This document shows, piece after piece, positions 17,177-26,453 of a stretch of 64,000 nt of DNA. Numbering within the stretch: the stretch's first letter is position 1; every line of letters begins with the position of its first letter. The DNA comes from Ardenticatenaceae bacterium. GTDB taxonomy: Bacteria; Chloroflexota; Anaerolineae; Promineifilales; Promineifilaceae. The notes under the pieces are model-generated. The model saw only the letters and a program-made list of their open reading frames with translations, was not told the DNA's origin and made no database searches. The translations under genes were made by a program, and so were the position numbers. Location of the stretch: NCBI GenBank assembly GCA_020634565.1, contig JACKBN010000008.1:62001-126000 (forward strand), written 5' to 3'.

Positions 17177-18400
17177 TTAAGCAGGTGCCAATGCTTCTTT
17201 GGCAGTTTCAAGCAGGGCTTGAATTTCGGCAATGTGCGCCCGCGTATGACCGGGCAGGCCGTATAAAAACTGGTTGCCAATATTGTGGTAGGTGGCTTTG
17301 CGCGCCACAGCAGTTTCTGGCAAGTTGGCCATCAGAGCCACGGATTCCGCCTCAGTGCGCTTCCATAAGGCAATAATTTCAGGCAGTGTGGGATAAACGG
17401 CCGTAATCGACCTCACCCAAGCCGCTGGATTATTAGGAAATCCATCCAGGTTGCCGTCAGTAATTTGGGTGGCTGCGCCCATCTGCAAACCTCGTTCCGT
17501 GGTGATGAGATGAGCCAAAAGCTCTTTTGCGTTCCAGCTATCATCAGTCGGCCGATAATCAGCCTCCGCTTCGGTAACTCCCGCCAATGCTTTATCCAGT
17601 TGGGCGTCTAACTCGGCATATAATTCGGCAAGCGCATCGGCCAAAGCCGCTGGCGTTTGCGGAATCTCAGGTATCGGCCGGGTAGACAATGTCATTACTG
17701 CCTGTTTCCGTTCGCCAGCCCGATAGTAAGTTACTTTGACGTTATCGCCAGGACGATACGGCCGTATCGCCGCTTGCAACGTCGGAAAATCTTTGGTGGC
17801 GCTGCCGCCCATATCCACGATAATGTCCTCACCAGCTAACCCCGCCGCCGCTGCACCGGTGCCAGGCATCGTACCATTGAGGCGCACGCCACCTTCAGCA
17901 TCAATGCCCATTTCGCTCGCTTGCTCGGCCGTCACCAAACCAGCGATGAGAATGCCTAAGAAAGCTTGATCGTAGAGCCGCTTATCCAGACCCGTTTCCA
18001 GAACAGATTTCAGGTTAGCTAAGCCAGCCTCCCAGCCTTCTTTCAGTCCTTGACGCATTTCTGCTGCATCCTCGCCAGCAGGCAGTTCGCTATGTACCAG
18101 CGTTAGATTTGTGCCGCCATCTGCCGGTTCCAGCGTAAAAGCGACCTTGGTAACGGCCGTTTCCAGCCGCCCTTGCCACGAACAAATCACCTTTTGCTCA
18201 GGCACCAGCTCCAGAAACTCCCCTGTGGCCCAATATCCTTGCTGCCACCACAAATAAAAACGGCCGCCCACGCGCGTGGCCACCTGCGATGTCGTACACA
18301 GCCATTCGCGCAGGGCCGCCCCGTTGGTGAGTGCGTAGTAAACGGCCGTTGGCGTTGCCTCAATCTCTTGGGAAAACGTCAATTCTGTCGTGTTGTCCAT
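17177..18400 (-). CDS. AHSA1/SRPBCC - PDZ - DinB three-domain fusion
   Basis: 407 residues from ATG 18400, chosen because GGAGGTAAAG precedes it; an upstream ATG at 18415 lacks a site. Residues 1-140 are an SRPBCC/AHSA1 domain (EIEATPTAVYYALTN, LREWLC, GGRFYLWW, WQGRLETAVTKVAFTLEP). Residues ~150-255 contain a PDZ-like stretch (NGTMPGTGAAAAGLAGEDII, DNVKVTYYRAGERKQAVMTL). Residues ~265-405 are a DinB/YfiT-like helical domain (TDDSWNAKELLAHLITTERG and GHTRAHIAEI). SRPBCC and DinB each bind hydrophobic ligands or metals in other proteins; the combined role is not known. DinB-type His residues are partly present (HL, HTRAH). The promoter side holds the palindromes at 18476-18505. Confidence 0.8.
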   Translation of the reverse strand: MDNTTELTFSQEIEATPTAVYYALTNGAALREWLCTTSQVATRVGGRFYLWWQQGYWATGEFLELVPEQKVICSWQGRLETAVTKVAFTLEPADGGTNLTLVHSELPAGEDAAEMRQGLKEGWEAGLANLKSVLETGLDKRLYDQAFLGILIAGLVTAEQASEMGIDAEGGVRLNGTMPGTGAAAAGLAGEDIIVDMGGSATKDFPTLQAAIRPYRPGDNVKVTYYRAGERKQAVMTLSTRPIPEIPQTPAALADALAELYAELDAQLDKALAGVTEAEADYRPTDDSWNAKELLAHLITTERGLQMGAATQITDGNLDGFPNNPAAWVRSITAVYPTLPEIIALWKRTEAESVALMANLPETAVARKATYHNIGNQFLYGLPGHTRAHIAEIQALLETAKEALAPA

Positions 18401-18475
18401 CTTTACCTCCGTCAAACAAAAGGGAAACTTTTTGGCCGAAGTGCAATGGCGTGATAAAATTCTGTATTAGGCCAG

Positions 18476-18505
18476 TATCTAATGTGTTAGATAATTATCT
18501 AACAC
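18476..18505. promoter_or_regulatory. Double palindromic operator in a divergent promoter region
   Basis: Three TATCTAA/TTAGATA half-sites occur at 18476-18482, 18487-18493 and 18496-18502. The last two form a perfect 22-bp palindrome at 18484-18505 (GTGTTAGATAA and its exact complement). The site lies between the divergently transcribed AHSA1-fusion and SPFH genes. Size and symmetry fit an ArsR-, MarR- or PadR-type dimer; AHSA1-domain genes are often paired with ArsR regulators. No regulator gene is directly adjacent. Confidence 0.6.
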
Positions 18506-18696
18506 GGAGAATAATAAACATATCAGCCCCTTTTGTCAACCAGATTGACAAATTTCATGCCCCTTCCCACCTATATCTTCAAAAGTTTCCCGACAATTTC
18601 ATAACAAACCCAACAAACGCTTTGATTTTCAATCATTGCCGTTTACAATGCCTACACGCGTTTTCTACAACTTGTTTCATGCAAAGGGAGGTACTC

Positions 18697-19683
18697 ATGA
18701 ATCTCAGGCAACCCATCGCTATTGCCATGCTGATATTGTTCTTTGGATTTGCCACTGTTGCTGCCTATCAGGCATTTGGCCTGTCTGGCATCCTCATTAT
18801 GATCCTGCTGCTTGTTCTGGTGGGCATCGTTTTGTATATCTCTTTCCGCAAGGCCGCCTTGGTGGATGAAATGGAGGTGGGCGTTGTATTTAACCGGTTC
18901 AACAACAGCTTCATCCGCTTTGCTGTTGGTGCAGAACCTGACTCTGCACGTAACTACAACACCTATTACAAACCAAACTGGATACCTTTTGGACGGACAA
19001 TGCTCGCCATTAACGATCCCCATTACGTGCGGCTCAGGTGGTTTGAAGAGGTGCGAAGCAGAATTCCCAAAAAGTCACAAACCGCCAAAGGTGAGCTAAA
19101 AAACTTGCGCACAGCCGATGGCATTCCTGTGACTGTAAACTGGAAAGTCTCCTATACGGTTGATGTAACGCTTATCACGCCCACAATCAAACACAAAATG
19201 GCGCGCACCCTGCCAGAGAACTCAGAAAAGGTTATAGGGGGGAAAGTAGAACGGGCACTGAAACACATAATAGAGCTGCGAACCATCCAATCATTGTATG
19301 GCTTAGGAGCCATTCAAGCATTGGAGCAAGAACTGACGCAGCGGGTCGATCGGCAGCTTACTCAACCAGTAAACCTGGGTTTCCAAACAATCAAGCCCAA
19401 AGATGTATCCTTAGGGCCAATTATAGTTCCGTCGGAAGTAGAAAAAGCGCTAGAACTAGCTCATCAACGCCAAATACAGGCAGAAACGGCCGCTGGGGCA
19501 TTGGTGCGGCTACAACAAGCCATTGGTAGCTTTTCACAAAGGGATATGCATCATCTGGCTGAATTAGAACGGCTGCGCATTTTGGATGACAAAGAGATTC
19601 GTTCCCTCTATCTTTCTGATGCCTTTATCCGAAGTGAGGCGGTAAAAATCAAGAAGAATTTGAACGGCAGTTCTCCTTCTTAA
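18697..19683 (+). CDS. SPFH/band-7 domain membrane protein
   Basis: 328 residues from ATG 18697, preceded by GGGAGG. The frame is open further upstream, but that part is intergenic in character. Two closely spaced hydrophobic segments (residues ~5-25 and ~28-50) precede a band-7/SPFH-like domain starting DEMEVGVVFNRFNNSF. Later come a strand-rich part (ADGIPVTVNWKVSYTVD) and a helical C-terminus (PSEVEKALELAHQRQIQAE). SPFH proteins such as stomatins and prohibitins form membrane-associated oligomeric rings. Its NfeD partner is not adjacent. A transcription terminator follows directly. Confidence 0.7.
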   Translation: MNLRQPIAIAMLILFFGFATVAAYQAFGLSGILIMILLLVLVGIVLYISFRKAALVDEMEVGVVFNRFNNSFIRFAVGAEPDSARNYNTYYKPNWIPFGRTMLAINDPHYVRLRWFEEVRSRIPKKSQTAKGELKNLRTADGIPVTVNWKVSYTVDVTLITPTIKHKMARTLPENSEKVIGGKVERALKHIIELRTIQSLYGLGAIQALEQELTQRVDRQLTQPVNLGFQTIKPKDVSLGPIIVPSEVEKALELAHQRQIQAETAAGALVRLQQAIGSFSQRDMHHLAELERLRILDDKEIRSLYLSDAFIRSEAVKIKKNLNGSSPS

Positions 19684-19687
19684 AAAA

Positions 19688-19722
19688 GTGGGGGACATGA
19701 TTGATCTATTCATGTCCCCCAC
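19688..19722. terminator. Bidirectional hairpin between convergent genes
   Basis: GTGGGGGACATGA (19688-19700) pairs perfectly with 19710-19722 around a 9-base loop, with an A-run before it. It separates the SPFH gene from the convergent nuclease gene. Confidence 0.75.
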
Positions 19723-19729
19723 ACTCAAA

Positions 19730-22700
19730 TTACTCGGGAAAACTAAAAATGGCTACCAACGGATCATGGTCCGAGACGCGGCGAGGTGAGGTGTCTTCGG
19801 GGTCAGGAACAGGGTAATCAGCGTTGGTGTGCAGCGGCTGCACCAGCGCCAGCCGAGCGAACAGCTCTGGCGAGACAACAATGTGGTCTAGCGTTTGGGT
19901 GCGGCCCTCGAAGATGTAGGTATACGGCCGTTCCTCTTCCCCCAAATACCAGTACACATGCTGCAATCCAGACGCCTCCAGGATATCCAGCGGCAGCGTC
20001 TCGAAGAATGAGTTTAAATCCCCCAGCACCACAAACTGCGCTTCCGGGTTTTCTGCGGCCAATTCCTCGATGATGGCGGTGTTCCAGGCTGCCTGCGCCG
20101 CGCGCACCGGCTCCGTTACTTCCTCACCGGCGGAAAGCGAGAGGAAATGATTGTTGAGCACAATCACCGTCTGGTCGCCGCTGGACAAGTGAGCGGTGAC
20201 GGTAATGACCAGCGGCGGACGAGCAAATAACTCACCAGGGGCATCATAGGCGGCGACGGATTCCACGGTGGCCCGGTCGCTGCGCACCAGGTAGCCCACG
20301 TCAATGCCGCGCGAATCGTTACCCTCAATCAGGAACGGCTCGTAGCCAAATTCGGCAATCGCCTCTTCTTCCACCAAATCTTGCAGAATGTCTAAATTCT
20401 CCACTTCCTGCAAACCGATAATGGTCGGCGCGCCCATCGCCACAATGGTTTGGGCGATCTTTTCCAGCTTGTTGCGATACTCAAACACAGTCGGAATGGG
20501 CGGGCTAGACGGGTGCGGCGTGACTAAATCGAACAAATTCTCCACGTTAAAAGTGGCGATGCTCAGTTCGTTCTCATTAGCGGCGCGGATGATGGGCAAC
20601 GGCCGATTCATCGCAGCCACATCTGGTACAGCAATCGGCTCGATTTTGTAGTTGCCAAAGGTGTAAGCCAGCGGCCCCACCAAATTGGCCACAAAATCGC
20701 CCTTGGCTACGGCGTAGGGCAGGCTGTCCTGGTCATCATGCACGGTGGAGGAGCCGTCGTCCACGTAAATCAGGAAGCCGCTGTCATCGGTGCGAGCCAC
20801 AGACGTGACGCCCCATTTTTCATAGAGCAGGGCGTATTCGCCGTACTGTGTGGTGGGGGCAATCACCAACGCCGGATCGATAAGGCCAACCAGCACGCCT
20901 TCCAGCGCCTCGTTGTAAACCAGCGCCGCTGCCGGGTCCTGGGGCGGATCATACGGCACGGGCTCAAAGATGTTGGTGTAGCCGGAGCTGTTGACAACCA
21001 CATCAGCCAACGCCTCGACTTGCAGCGCCGTTTGGCCAGATAGTTCGCGGACACGGCCGTTTACCTCCAACAAATCGCCCACCTGGACCGTAATCGGCAA
21101 AACGCCCGTGAAGACAAAGAGGCCGTCGGAGGTGGCGGGGTTGTCATCCGGTGCCAAATCCTGAATGAAGAAGCCGTTGAGCTCGGGGAAAACGGCCGTT
21201 ACCACCCCACTCGTCGCCGCTTCAATGCTCACGTACGGCGAGCGGTCGCCTTCGCCCTGGATGGCCCAGATCGGCACGGCGTCGCCCAGGAAGGTAGTGA
21301 AACTGTTGGACAGCACCGGTTCGGCCTGCGCGTCGGCGGTGAGTTGGGCAGGCAGGGCCATCAGTGGCTCGGTTTGGTTATCGGGCACGGTGAAGAAGTA
21401 TTGCAAAACGGCCGTACCACCATTGGCGGCCAACTCATCCACTGACCAGATCACATCCCCATTGGCCGAAATGCCGTTTTGATCTGGCTGCACCTGGAGC
21501 GCATTGGCCACGCCACCCGGCACTTCCAGCTCCACAAAGACGTTGGTTAGCGGTTCAGCCGTATAGTTAGCGGCGGTAACGGTGTAGGTGAGCACTTCGC
21601 CGGGAACGGCCGTATTATTCGTTTGCATTTCTAGCAGCACGATGGGCGGGATTATCTCCACGATGTCGCTTTGCAGGCGCGGTTTCACCTGGCGCACCCC
21701 CTGGTAAAACTCGCTGATGCCTACCATGCGGTAATTTTGGCCAACCTCGATCAATTCAGCGGAAGCACCGGTCTGCTTTTCGATGAGCACCGTCGCCGTT
21801 TCGCCGGTACCCTGATCGATTTGCACCTGAAAATCAAAGGAAAAATCTTCCACGGCCAGCACCGTACCTTCGATGGCAACCAGTTCACCCAAAATGGCGT
21901 CGCTGTTGTTCACATCTTCCACGGTCACAGCAAGCGGTCCGGGCACTTCTTCTTCACCCAATATCTCCACATCTCCGGGAATCAGTTCGAGCGAGTCGCG
22001 GTACGGTTCGATAAGACCCGTCACGCGCACCCGGTCACCGATGGCCACAGTTGCCTGCGCCTGATCGCCAGGAATGTACACCTGAATGCCGCCGGTTTCG
22101 TCTTGCATGTAGAACTTGCCGCCGCTGCCTGCAAAAAAGCCGCCCGTGTACATGGTGGCGATGCCTTCCACGCTCACCACGCTGCCCACCAGCTCGCGGG
22201 CGGTGGCAATGGGAATCGCCCCACCAGCCATGCTGATGAGCCGCGGCTGACCAAAAGCAGCCAGATAGCCATCGGCATCGGCGTAGTAACCGGTAAGCAA
22301 GGTATCGGTGTAAGTGAACGGGCTGAGCAGGGTGATTTCAGCCGTCTGGCTACCATTCGCGGCAACTTCGGGCATGATCCAGGTAAGACGGCCGTTTGCT
22401 AATTCCGCCCCCTCTGGCGCAACCACCAGCTCAAAATAGCTGGCAACGGGTAGGGAGATGGTGACGTTGGCAACGGCCGTTTCACTCTCATTGCCTACTT
22501 CCACCGTCAAAACAAACTCTGAACCAGGAGCGATAGCCTCTGGCGCAGAAACATCAATTGTCAAAAATTCATCTGGCTGCGGGGTGATAGGGCTGCCGCT
22601 GTTTTGCGGATTTGGCGTGGCCAGGGCCGCAAAATCGGTAGCATTGCTGCCGCTGTTCTGAGCGTTGCCCGCCTCACCGCCGGGCAGTCGCTCCAGGCTG

Positions 22701-23266
22701 GCCCCGCCATCCGAAGCTGCTACCGGCTCGCCTGCGGTGAACTCAGCGGGTGCGTCGCCCCAACCCAGCAGATCGACCGTTTGCTGCGTTTTGTTACGCA
22801 GCAGCAAGCCACCGCGCCGCTCAAAGAGCGATTGCGTAAAGAAGCCGTCCGGGTCTGCCCCAACATCTTGCCCTTCATGCACCAGGAGGATGTGGCCTTG
22901 CGGAGGGATAACGGCCGTTTCCGTCCAACGGTACACCAATGACTGCTCTTGCCCTTCACCCAGCAGGTAAAAAATCGACCAGCCCATCAAATCCACTGGT
23001 TCGGAGCCAGCGTTGTACAGCTCAATGAATTCCTGGCTGTTACCGCCGGGTACGCCGGTGAGCAGTTCACTAAAAAAGACACCTTCGGTCTGGATCGCAG
23101 GCGCATCGCCTGGTTCTGAGGTGGCGGTGGGATCGGGGTTGGGAACGGCCGTTGCCGTAGCGGGAACCGGCGTTTCCGTGGGAATTTCTTCTGACTCACA
23201 GGCCGTTAACAGCCAGCCTGAAAACATGAAAATTAAAAATAATACGGTCATTTTTTGACGTAGCAT
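19730..23266 (-). CDS. Secreted lipoprotein nuclease: lamin-tail, DUF11, OB-fold and EEP domains
   Basis: 1178 residues. Signal peptide with lipobox LLTAC (Cys23). In order: a Thr/Pro linker; a lamin-tail (LTD) domain (~60-205: VFFSELLTGVPGGNSQEFIE, LYNAGSEPVDLMGWSI); a DUF11-like module (~235-340); OB-fold/DNA-binding-like modules (~350-520: ISMAGGAIPIATARELVGSV, GDRVRVTGLIEPY); another DUF11-like and a second OB-fold; then an endonuclease/exonuclease/phosphatase domain (~895-1178) with ATFNVENLFD, GLQEVENL, GDLNSFFE, TLDHIVVS and the terminal SDHDPLVA, so its catalytic residues are intact. The layout is that of ExeM/NucH-type extracellular nucleases, which degrade extracellular DNA for nutrients or biofilm turnover. 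It contains about nine ACGGCCGT sites. Confidence 0.85.
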   Translation of the reverse strand: MLRQKMTVLFLIFMFSGWLLTACESEEIPTETPVPATATAVPNPDPTATSEPGDAPAIQTEGVFFSELLTGVPGGNSQEFIELYNAGSEPVDLMGWSIFYLLGEGQEQSLVYRWTETAVIPPQGHILLVHEGQDVGADPDGFFTQSLFERRGGLLLRNKTQQTVDLLGWGDAPAEFTAGEPVAASDGGASLERLPGGEAGNAQNSGSNATDFAALATPNPQNSGSPITPQPDEFLTIDVSAPEAIAPGSEFVLTVEVGNESETAVANVTISLPVASYFELVVAPEGAELANGRLTWIMPEVAANGSQTAEITLLSPFTYTDTLLTGYYADADGYLAAFGQPRLISMAGGAIPIATARELVGSVVSVEGIATMYTGGFFAGSGGKFYMQDETGGIQVYIPGDQAQATVAIGDRVRVTGLIEPYRDSLELIPGDVEILGEEEVPGPLAVTVEDVNNSDAILGELVAIEGTVLAVEDFSFDFQVQIDQGTGETATVLIEKQTGASAELIEVGQNYRMVGISEFYQGVRQVKPRLQSDIVEIIPPIVLLEMQTNNTAVPGEVLTYTVTAANYTAEPLTNVFVELEVPGGVANALQVQPDQNGISANGDVIWSVDELAANGGTAVLQYFFTVPDNQTEPLMALPAQLTADAQAEPVLSNSFTTFLGDAVPIWAIQGEGDRSPYVSIEAATSGVVTAVFPELNGFFIQDLAPDDNPATSDGLFVFTGVLPITVQVGDLLEVNGRVRELSGQTALQVEALADVVVNSSGYTNIFEPVPYDPPQDPAAALVYNEALEGVLVGLIDPALVIAPTTQYGEYALLYEKWGVTSVARTDDSGFLIYVDDGSSTVHDDQDSLPYAVAKGDFVANLVGPLAYTFGNYKIEPIAVPDVAAMNRPLPIIRAANENELSIATFNVENLFDLVTPHPSSPPIPTVFEYRNKLEKIAQTIVAMGAPTIIGLQEVENLDILQDLVEEEAIAEFGYEPFLIEGNDSRGIDVGYLVRSDRATVESVAAYDAPGELFARPPLVITVTAHLSSGDQTVIVLNNHFLSLSAGEEVTEPVRAAQAAWNTAIIEELAAENPEAQFVVLGDLNSFFETLPLDILEASGLQHVYWYLGEEERPYTYIFEGRTQTLDHIVVSPELFARLALVQPLHTNADYPVPDPEDTSPRRVSDHDPLVAIFSFPE

Positions 23267-23433
23267 TGTGACGTTCTTCCTTAAAAATGGTCTCTATGAT
23301 GTCTGCTGGCGGATTATAACACGGCGAAGTTAAAGATGACGGGACTGCTCTGAATCGGGCCTCCATTAACCAAATGTTTACAACGTGTTAGCATCATATT
23401 AACTGGTTCACATTTATTTAACGCTCTACGCTG

Positions 23434-23461
23434 TTGCCCGCAAAAGTGCGCGTGATATAAT
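23434..23461 (+). promoter_or_regulatory. Candidate promoter upstream of the sugar ABC operon
   Basis: TTGCCC (23434-23439), 16-bp spacer, TATAAT (23456-23461). It lies in the 409-bp gap between the divergent nuclease and permease genes and would leave a leader of about 210 bases. Only the -10 box is perfect. Confidence 0.45.
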
Positions 23462-23504
23462 GCCCCTAAGTTCTTGCTACAACACATTCTACAGGGAAGA
23501 CAGA

Positions 23505-23618
23505 GTGGTTTTTAAAGAAAAACAACAGCAATTATTGGAACGAACAGTTTCCACAAAAGTGATAATGCAACTTCTCCATTCCATTATTCGCTCACACACC
23601 TTCACACAAGATTTATAA
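23505..23618 (+). CDS. Possible 37-residue leader ORF in the ABC operon 5' region
   Basis: A GTG at 23505 preceded by GGGAAG opens a frame of 37 codons (start VVFKEKQQQLLERT, end HTFTQDL) ending in TAA at 23616. It begins about 40 bases after the putative -10 box. A second tiny ORF (ATG 23625, MVRRRRLTAAA) follows. Neither is recognisable; they may be leader peptides or chance. Apart from these and the promoter I see nothing in 23267-23675. Confidence 0.25.
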   Translation: MVFKEKQQQLLERTVSTKVIMQLLHSIIRSHTFTQDL

Positions 23619-23675
23619 TTTAGCATGGTACGACGGCGCAGGCTGACTGCCGCCGCATAGCATAAGGAACAAGCT

Positions 23676-25394
23676 ATGAGCGACACAGCAATACCTTCAC
23701 AAAAAACCAAAGCTGAACCCAAGCGAACGGGGCTAGCCATTTTTTCAGGACGACGGGGAATCAAACGCAGAGAAGCACTGCTGGCTTACTTGTTTCTTTC
23801 TCCGGCAATCATCATCATTGGTCTGTTTGGCTTGTTTCCCCTCGTATTTTCAGCTTACCAAAGCACGCGTGCCGGTCTCAACAATGTTGTAGGCCGCCCC
23901 GATGGTTTGGGACAATATGTACGGGCTATTGATAATCTAGCCTATGTCATTGCCTTTTGGCTGGCGCTTTTCCTCATTGTGGTTGCCGTTCGCAACATTA
24001 GCGATGCGCTTAACACAGCTCGCGCCAAGGAGGAAAACCCATGGTGGTGGCTGCTGCCCGCAGCGTTCAGCGCCATCGGTCTGGCGTTAATGCTCTGGCT
24101 CGTCTTCAGGTTTATGCCTGGTGTACTGGAGATTGGCGAAAAGCTGGTGGGATTTACGGCCGTTGAGCGCAATGAATTATTTCCTCAATTTTTGGCGGAA
24201 GCCTGGAATGCGCCGGGCGTGGGCTCCACGTTTTACTACGCACTCTTGGCTTTTGTTGTCAGTGGGGTCTCCTACTACTTAATACAGAAAAACAGCCCCC
24301 CAACGCTGCGGGATGGCTTGTATACGGGGAAATGGGTAACGGCCGTATTTATGATCATTATGGCTGCGGCTATCGGCTGGCTCAACCTCTCCGAAATTCA
24401 AGTCGCCTACGCCGAAGCGTTGGAAGAAGGCGAAAGCCTGGCCATTTGGGCTCAAATGGTCACCATTAGTGCTGGATTTGTGCTGCTGCTGCTTTCCTGG
24501 TTGGTCTGGCGAACGGCCGCGAACCGCGACTCAAACCTGCAAACCTTCCTGCGCTTCTTTGCTGGCATTCTTCTAATGATTGGCGGCTGGGTACTCATCA
24601 GCGAACTGCCCGTTATCATTGCTGAAGGGGACAAAGATTGGTGGATTGGGCTGCGCACAACCATATTTTACGTGGTTGGCGCTTTGCCAGCGGAACTATT
24701 TCTGGGTTTGATTCTGGCCACTATGCTGTACCAGGACATCAAAGCCAAAGGCTTGTTCCGCATGATTTACTTCTTGCCCTACATCACGCCAGCTGTGGGC
24801 GCAGCGGCCGTTTTCAAAGTTCTTTTCTCCGGCAACCCCACAGGCACCATCAACACCGTACTTGCCTCAATAGGGCTCCAGCCATTAGGCTGGCTCAACG
24901 AACCCAACGGCGTCAACCAGCTCATTGGCGAAGCGCTTAAACTAAACATTCCCGACTGGGCCGCTGGCCCAAGTTTGGCACTGGTTGTCGCCATCATCTT
25001 TGGTATTTGGAAATTTACCGGCTACAACGTAGTTTTCTTCCTCGCTGGCTTGGGCAACATTTCCCGCGAATACTACGAAGCCGCCTCAATGGATGGCGCC
25101 GGACGCTGGGCACAATTTCGCCACATCACCTTGCCTTTGCTTTCGCCCATCACCTACTTTTTAACAATTTTTGGCGTCATTGGTGCCTTTAAAGCCTTTA
25201 ACACCATATTTGTTTTGCGCAGCCGCGCCGCACTCGGCACCATGGATACCGCCAGTCTGGTTATCTTCGATGCCTTCAACCGTGATACGCGTATTGGATA
25301 TGCAGCGGCGTTAGGCATCATCTTGCTGCTCGTCATTTTAAGCGCCACAGCCTTGCTGGATCGCTTTGCCAAAGGGAGAGTGTTCTATGGCTAA
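23676..25394 (+). CDS. Sugar-type ABC transporter permease (MalF/UgpA family), extended
   Basis: 572 residues, against about 300 for the usual family member. TM1 (AYLFLSPAIIIIGLFGLFPLVF) is followed by roughly 230 extra residues with several additional hydrophobic segments, then the normal MalF-like permease core from about residue 325 (LRTTIFYVVGALPAELFLGL). The EAA loop that contacts the ATPase reads EYYEAASMDGAGRWAQFRHI. AAGGAAC precedes the ATG. It is followed with an overlap by the MalG-type permease and then by the binding protein. The operon has no ATPase, so a shared MsmX-like ATPase elsewhere is expected. Confidence 0.85.
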   Translation: MSDTAIPSQKTKAEPKRTGLAIFSGRRGIKRREALLAYLFLSPAIIIIGLFGLFPLVFSAYQSTRAGLNNVVGRPDGLGQYVRAIDNLAYVIAFWLALFLIVVAVRNISDALNTARAKEENPWWWLLPAAFSAIGLALMLWLVFRFMPGVLEIGEKLVGFTAVERNELFPQFLAEAWNAPGVGSTFYYALLAFVVSGVSYYLIQKNSPPTLRDGLYTGKWVTAVFMIIMAAAIGWLNLSEIQVAYAEALEEGESLAIWAQMVTISAGFVLLLLSWLVWRTAANRDSNLQTFLRFFAGILLMIGGWVLISELPVIIAEGDKDWWIGLRTTIFYVVGALPAELFLGLILATMLYQDIKAKGLFRMIYFLPYITPAVGAAAVFKVLFSGNPTGTINTVLASIGLQPLGWLNEPNGVNQLIGEALKLNIPDWAAGPSLALVVAIIFGIWKFTGYNVVFFLAGLGNISREYYEAASMDGAGRWAQFRHITLPLLSPITYFLTIFGVIGAFKAFNTIFVLRSRAALGTMDTASLVIFDAFNRDTRIGYAAALGIILLLVILSATALLDRFAKGRVFYG

Positions 25395-26271
25395 TCAAGC
25401 CGTCCCCGTCACCAGAGAAGCTCCCACACCCGCCGGTTCAGGCTTCAATTGGGCAAAATTCTTTACCTACTTTGTGCTGATACTCGGGGCCATCATTGCC
25501 ATTGTGCCTTTTCTGGCCACAATCAGCATTTCCCTGATGAACCTGACAGAGGCCACCAGCCAGACCTTCATCCCCAGCACGCCGCAATGGGGCAATTACG
25601 TCGAAGCATGGCAAGAGGCTGATTTTTCAGAATATTTCTTCAACAGCTTGCAGATAGCCATCATCACGGTGAGTGGCGAAGTGGTTTTTGGTGTTTTAGC
25701 CGCCTATGCCTTTGCCCGCATGGAATTCCCCGGCAAAAACCTGTTATTTGGTCTGTTCCTGGCCACGCTAACTTTGCCTCAGGCGATCACCTGGGTGCCT
25801 AACTTCTTAACAGTTTCCTGGCTAGGCAAAGTAACACCCTTTCAATGGATTGATAATTGGCCCGCACTAACGGTTCCATTTATGGCCAGCGCTTTTGGCA
25901 TTTTCCTGCTGCGCCAATTCTTCCAACAAATTCCAGATGAACTGTGGGATTCCGCCCAAATAGATGGCGCAGGTCATTTGCGTTATTTACTGCAAATTGT
26001 TTTGCCGCTGTCCAAAGCGCCCGTGCTTATTCTGGCCCTGTTTGGCTTCTTAGGCAGTTGGGACAGTCTAGCCTGGCCTATTTTGGTAACACGCTCCCTG
26101 GATTGGCGGCCCATCTCTTTTGGTCTACAAAGTTTTCTGCAAGAAGCTGGTAGTTTTGTCCATTTACAGATGGCGGGTGCCATCATTACAATTCTGCCGA
26201 TTTTAGTGATTTACTTCTTCACCCAGCGCCAATTCATTGAAGCAATGACACGGTCTGGGCTAAAAGGATAA
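25387..26271 (+). CDS. Sugar-type ABC transporter permease (MalG/UgpE family)
   Basis: 294 residues from ATG 25387, which overlaps the last codons of the preceding permease and has GGGAGAG upstream. Six hydrophobic segments and the EAA motif ELWDSAQIDGAGHLRYLLQI identify a MalG-family subunit of normal length. It forms the membrane channel together with the MalF-type subunit for import of a sugar or related solute; the substrate is not deducible. Confidence 0.88.
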   Translation: MANQAVPVTREAPTPAGSGFNWAKFFTYFVLILGAIIAIVPFLATISISLMNLTEATSQTFIPSTPQWGNYVEAWQEADFSEYFFNSLQIAIITVSGEVVFGVLAAYAFARMEFPGKNLLFGLFLATLTLPQAITWVPNFLTVSWLGKVTPFQWIDNWPALTVPFMASAFGIFLLRQFFQQIPDELWDSAQIDGAGHLRYLLQIVLPLSKAPVLILALFGFLGSWDSLAWPILVTRSLDWRPISFGLQSFLQEAGSFVHLQMAGAIITILPILVIYFFTQRQFIEAMTRSGLKG

Positions 26272-26319
26272 TTTTTAGAAGATATTTCTAGAGCCTGAAT
26301 CTTACAAGTTAAGGAGGTG

Positions 26320-26343
26320 ATGCGAATCGCTCAGAGTTTGTAG
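26320..26343 (+). promoter_or_regulatory. Full-length Shine-Dalgarno followed by an 8-codon mini-ORF
   Basis: AAGGAGGTGA (26311-26320), essentially a full complement of the 16S anti-SD, overlaps an ATG at 26320 that opens MRIAQSL and stops at TAG. Spacing between the SD and this ATG is unusually short. It lies between the MalG-type permease and the binding-protein gene. It could be a ribosome-holding leader or mRNA-stabilising site for the highly expressed downstream gene, or a remnant. Confidence 0.35.
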
Positions 26344-26453
26344 ACAGGGTTCTTAATATTGACCCAAACGCCTGGTTTTAATAATTACAGATAAAACCGA
26401 AACATTCTGTGATTAATCTTTTAATGAAACGAAAAGTTTCGAGGAGAAGACAA

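Noticed and set aside
18331..18696. Upstream extension of the SPFH frame (about 120 extra residues)
   Set aside because: It has no ribosome-binding site, overlaps the start of the divergent AHSA1 gene and its operator, and the ATG at 18697 has GGGAGG upstream.
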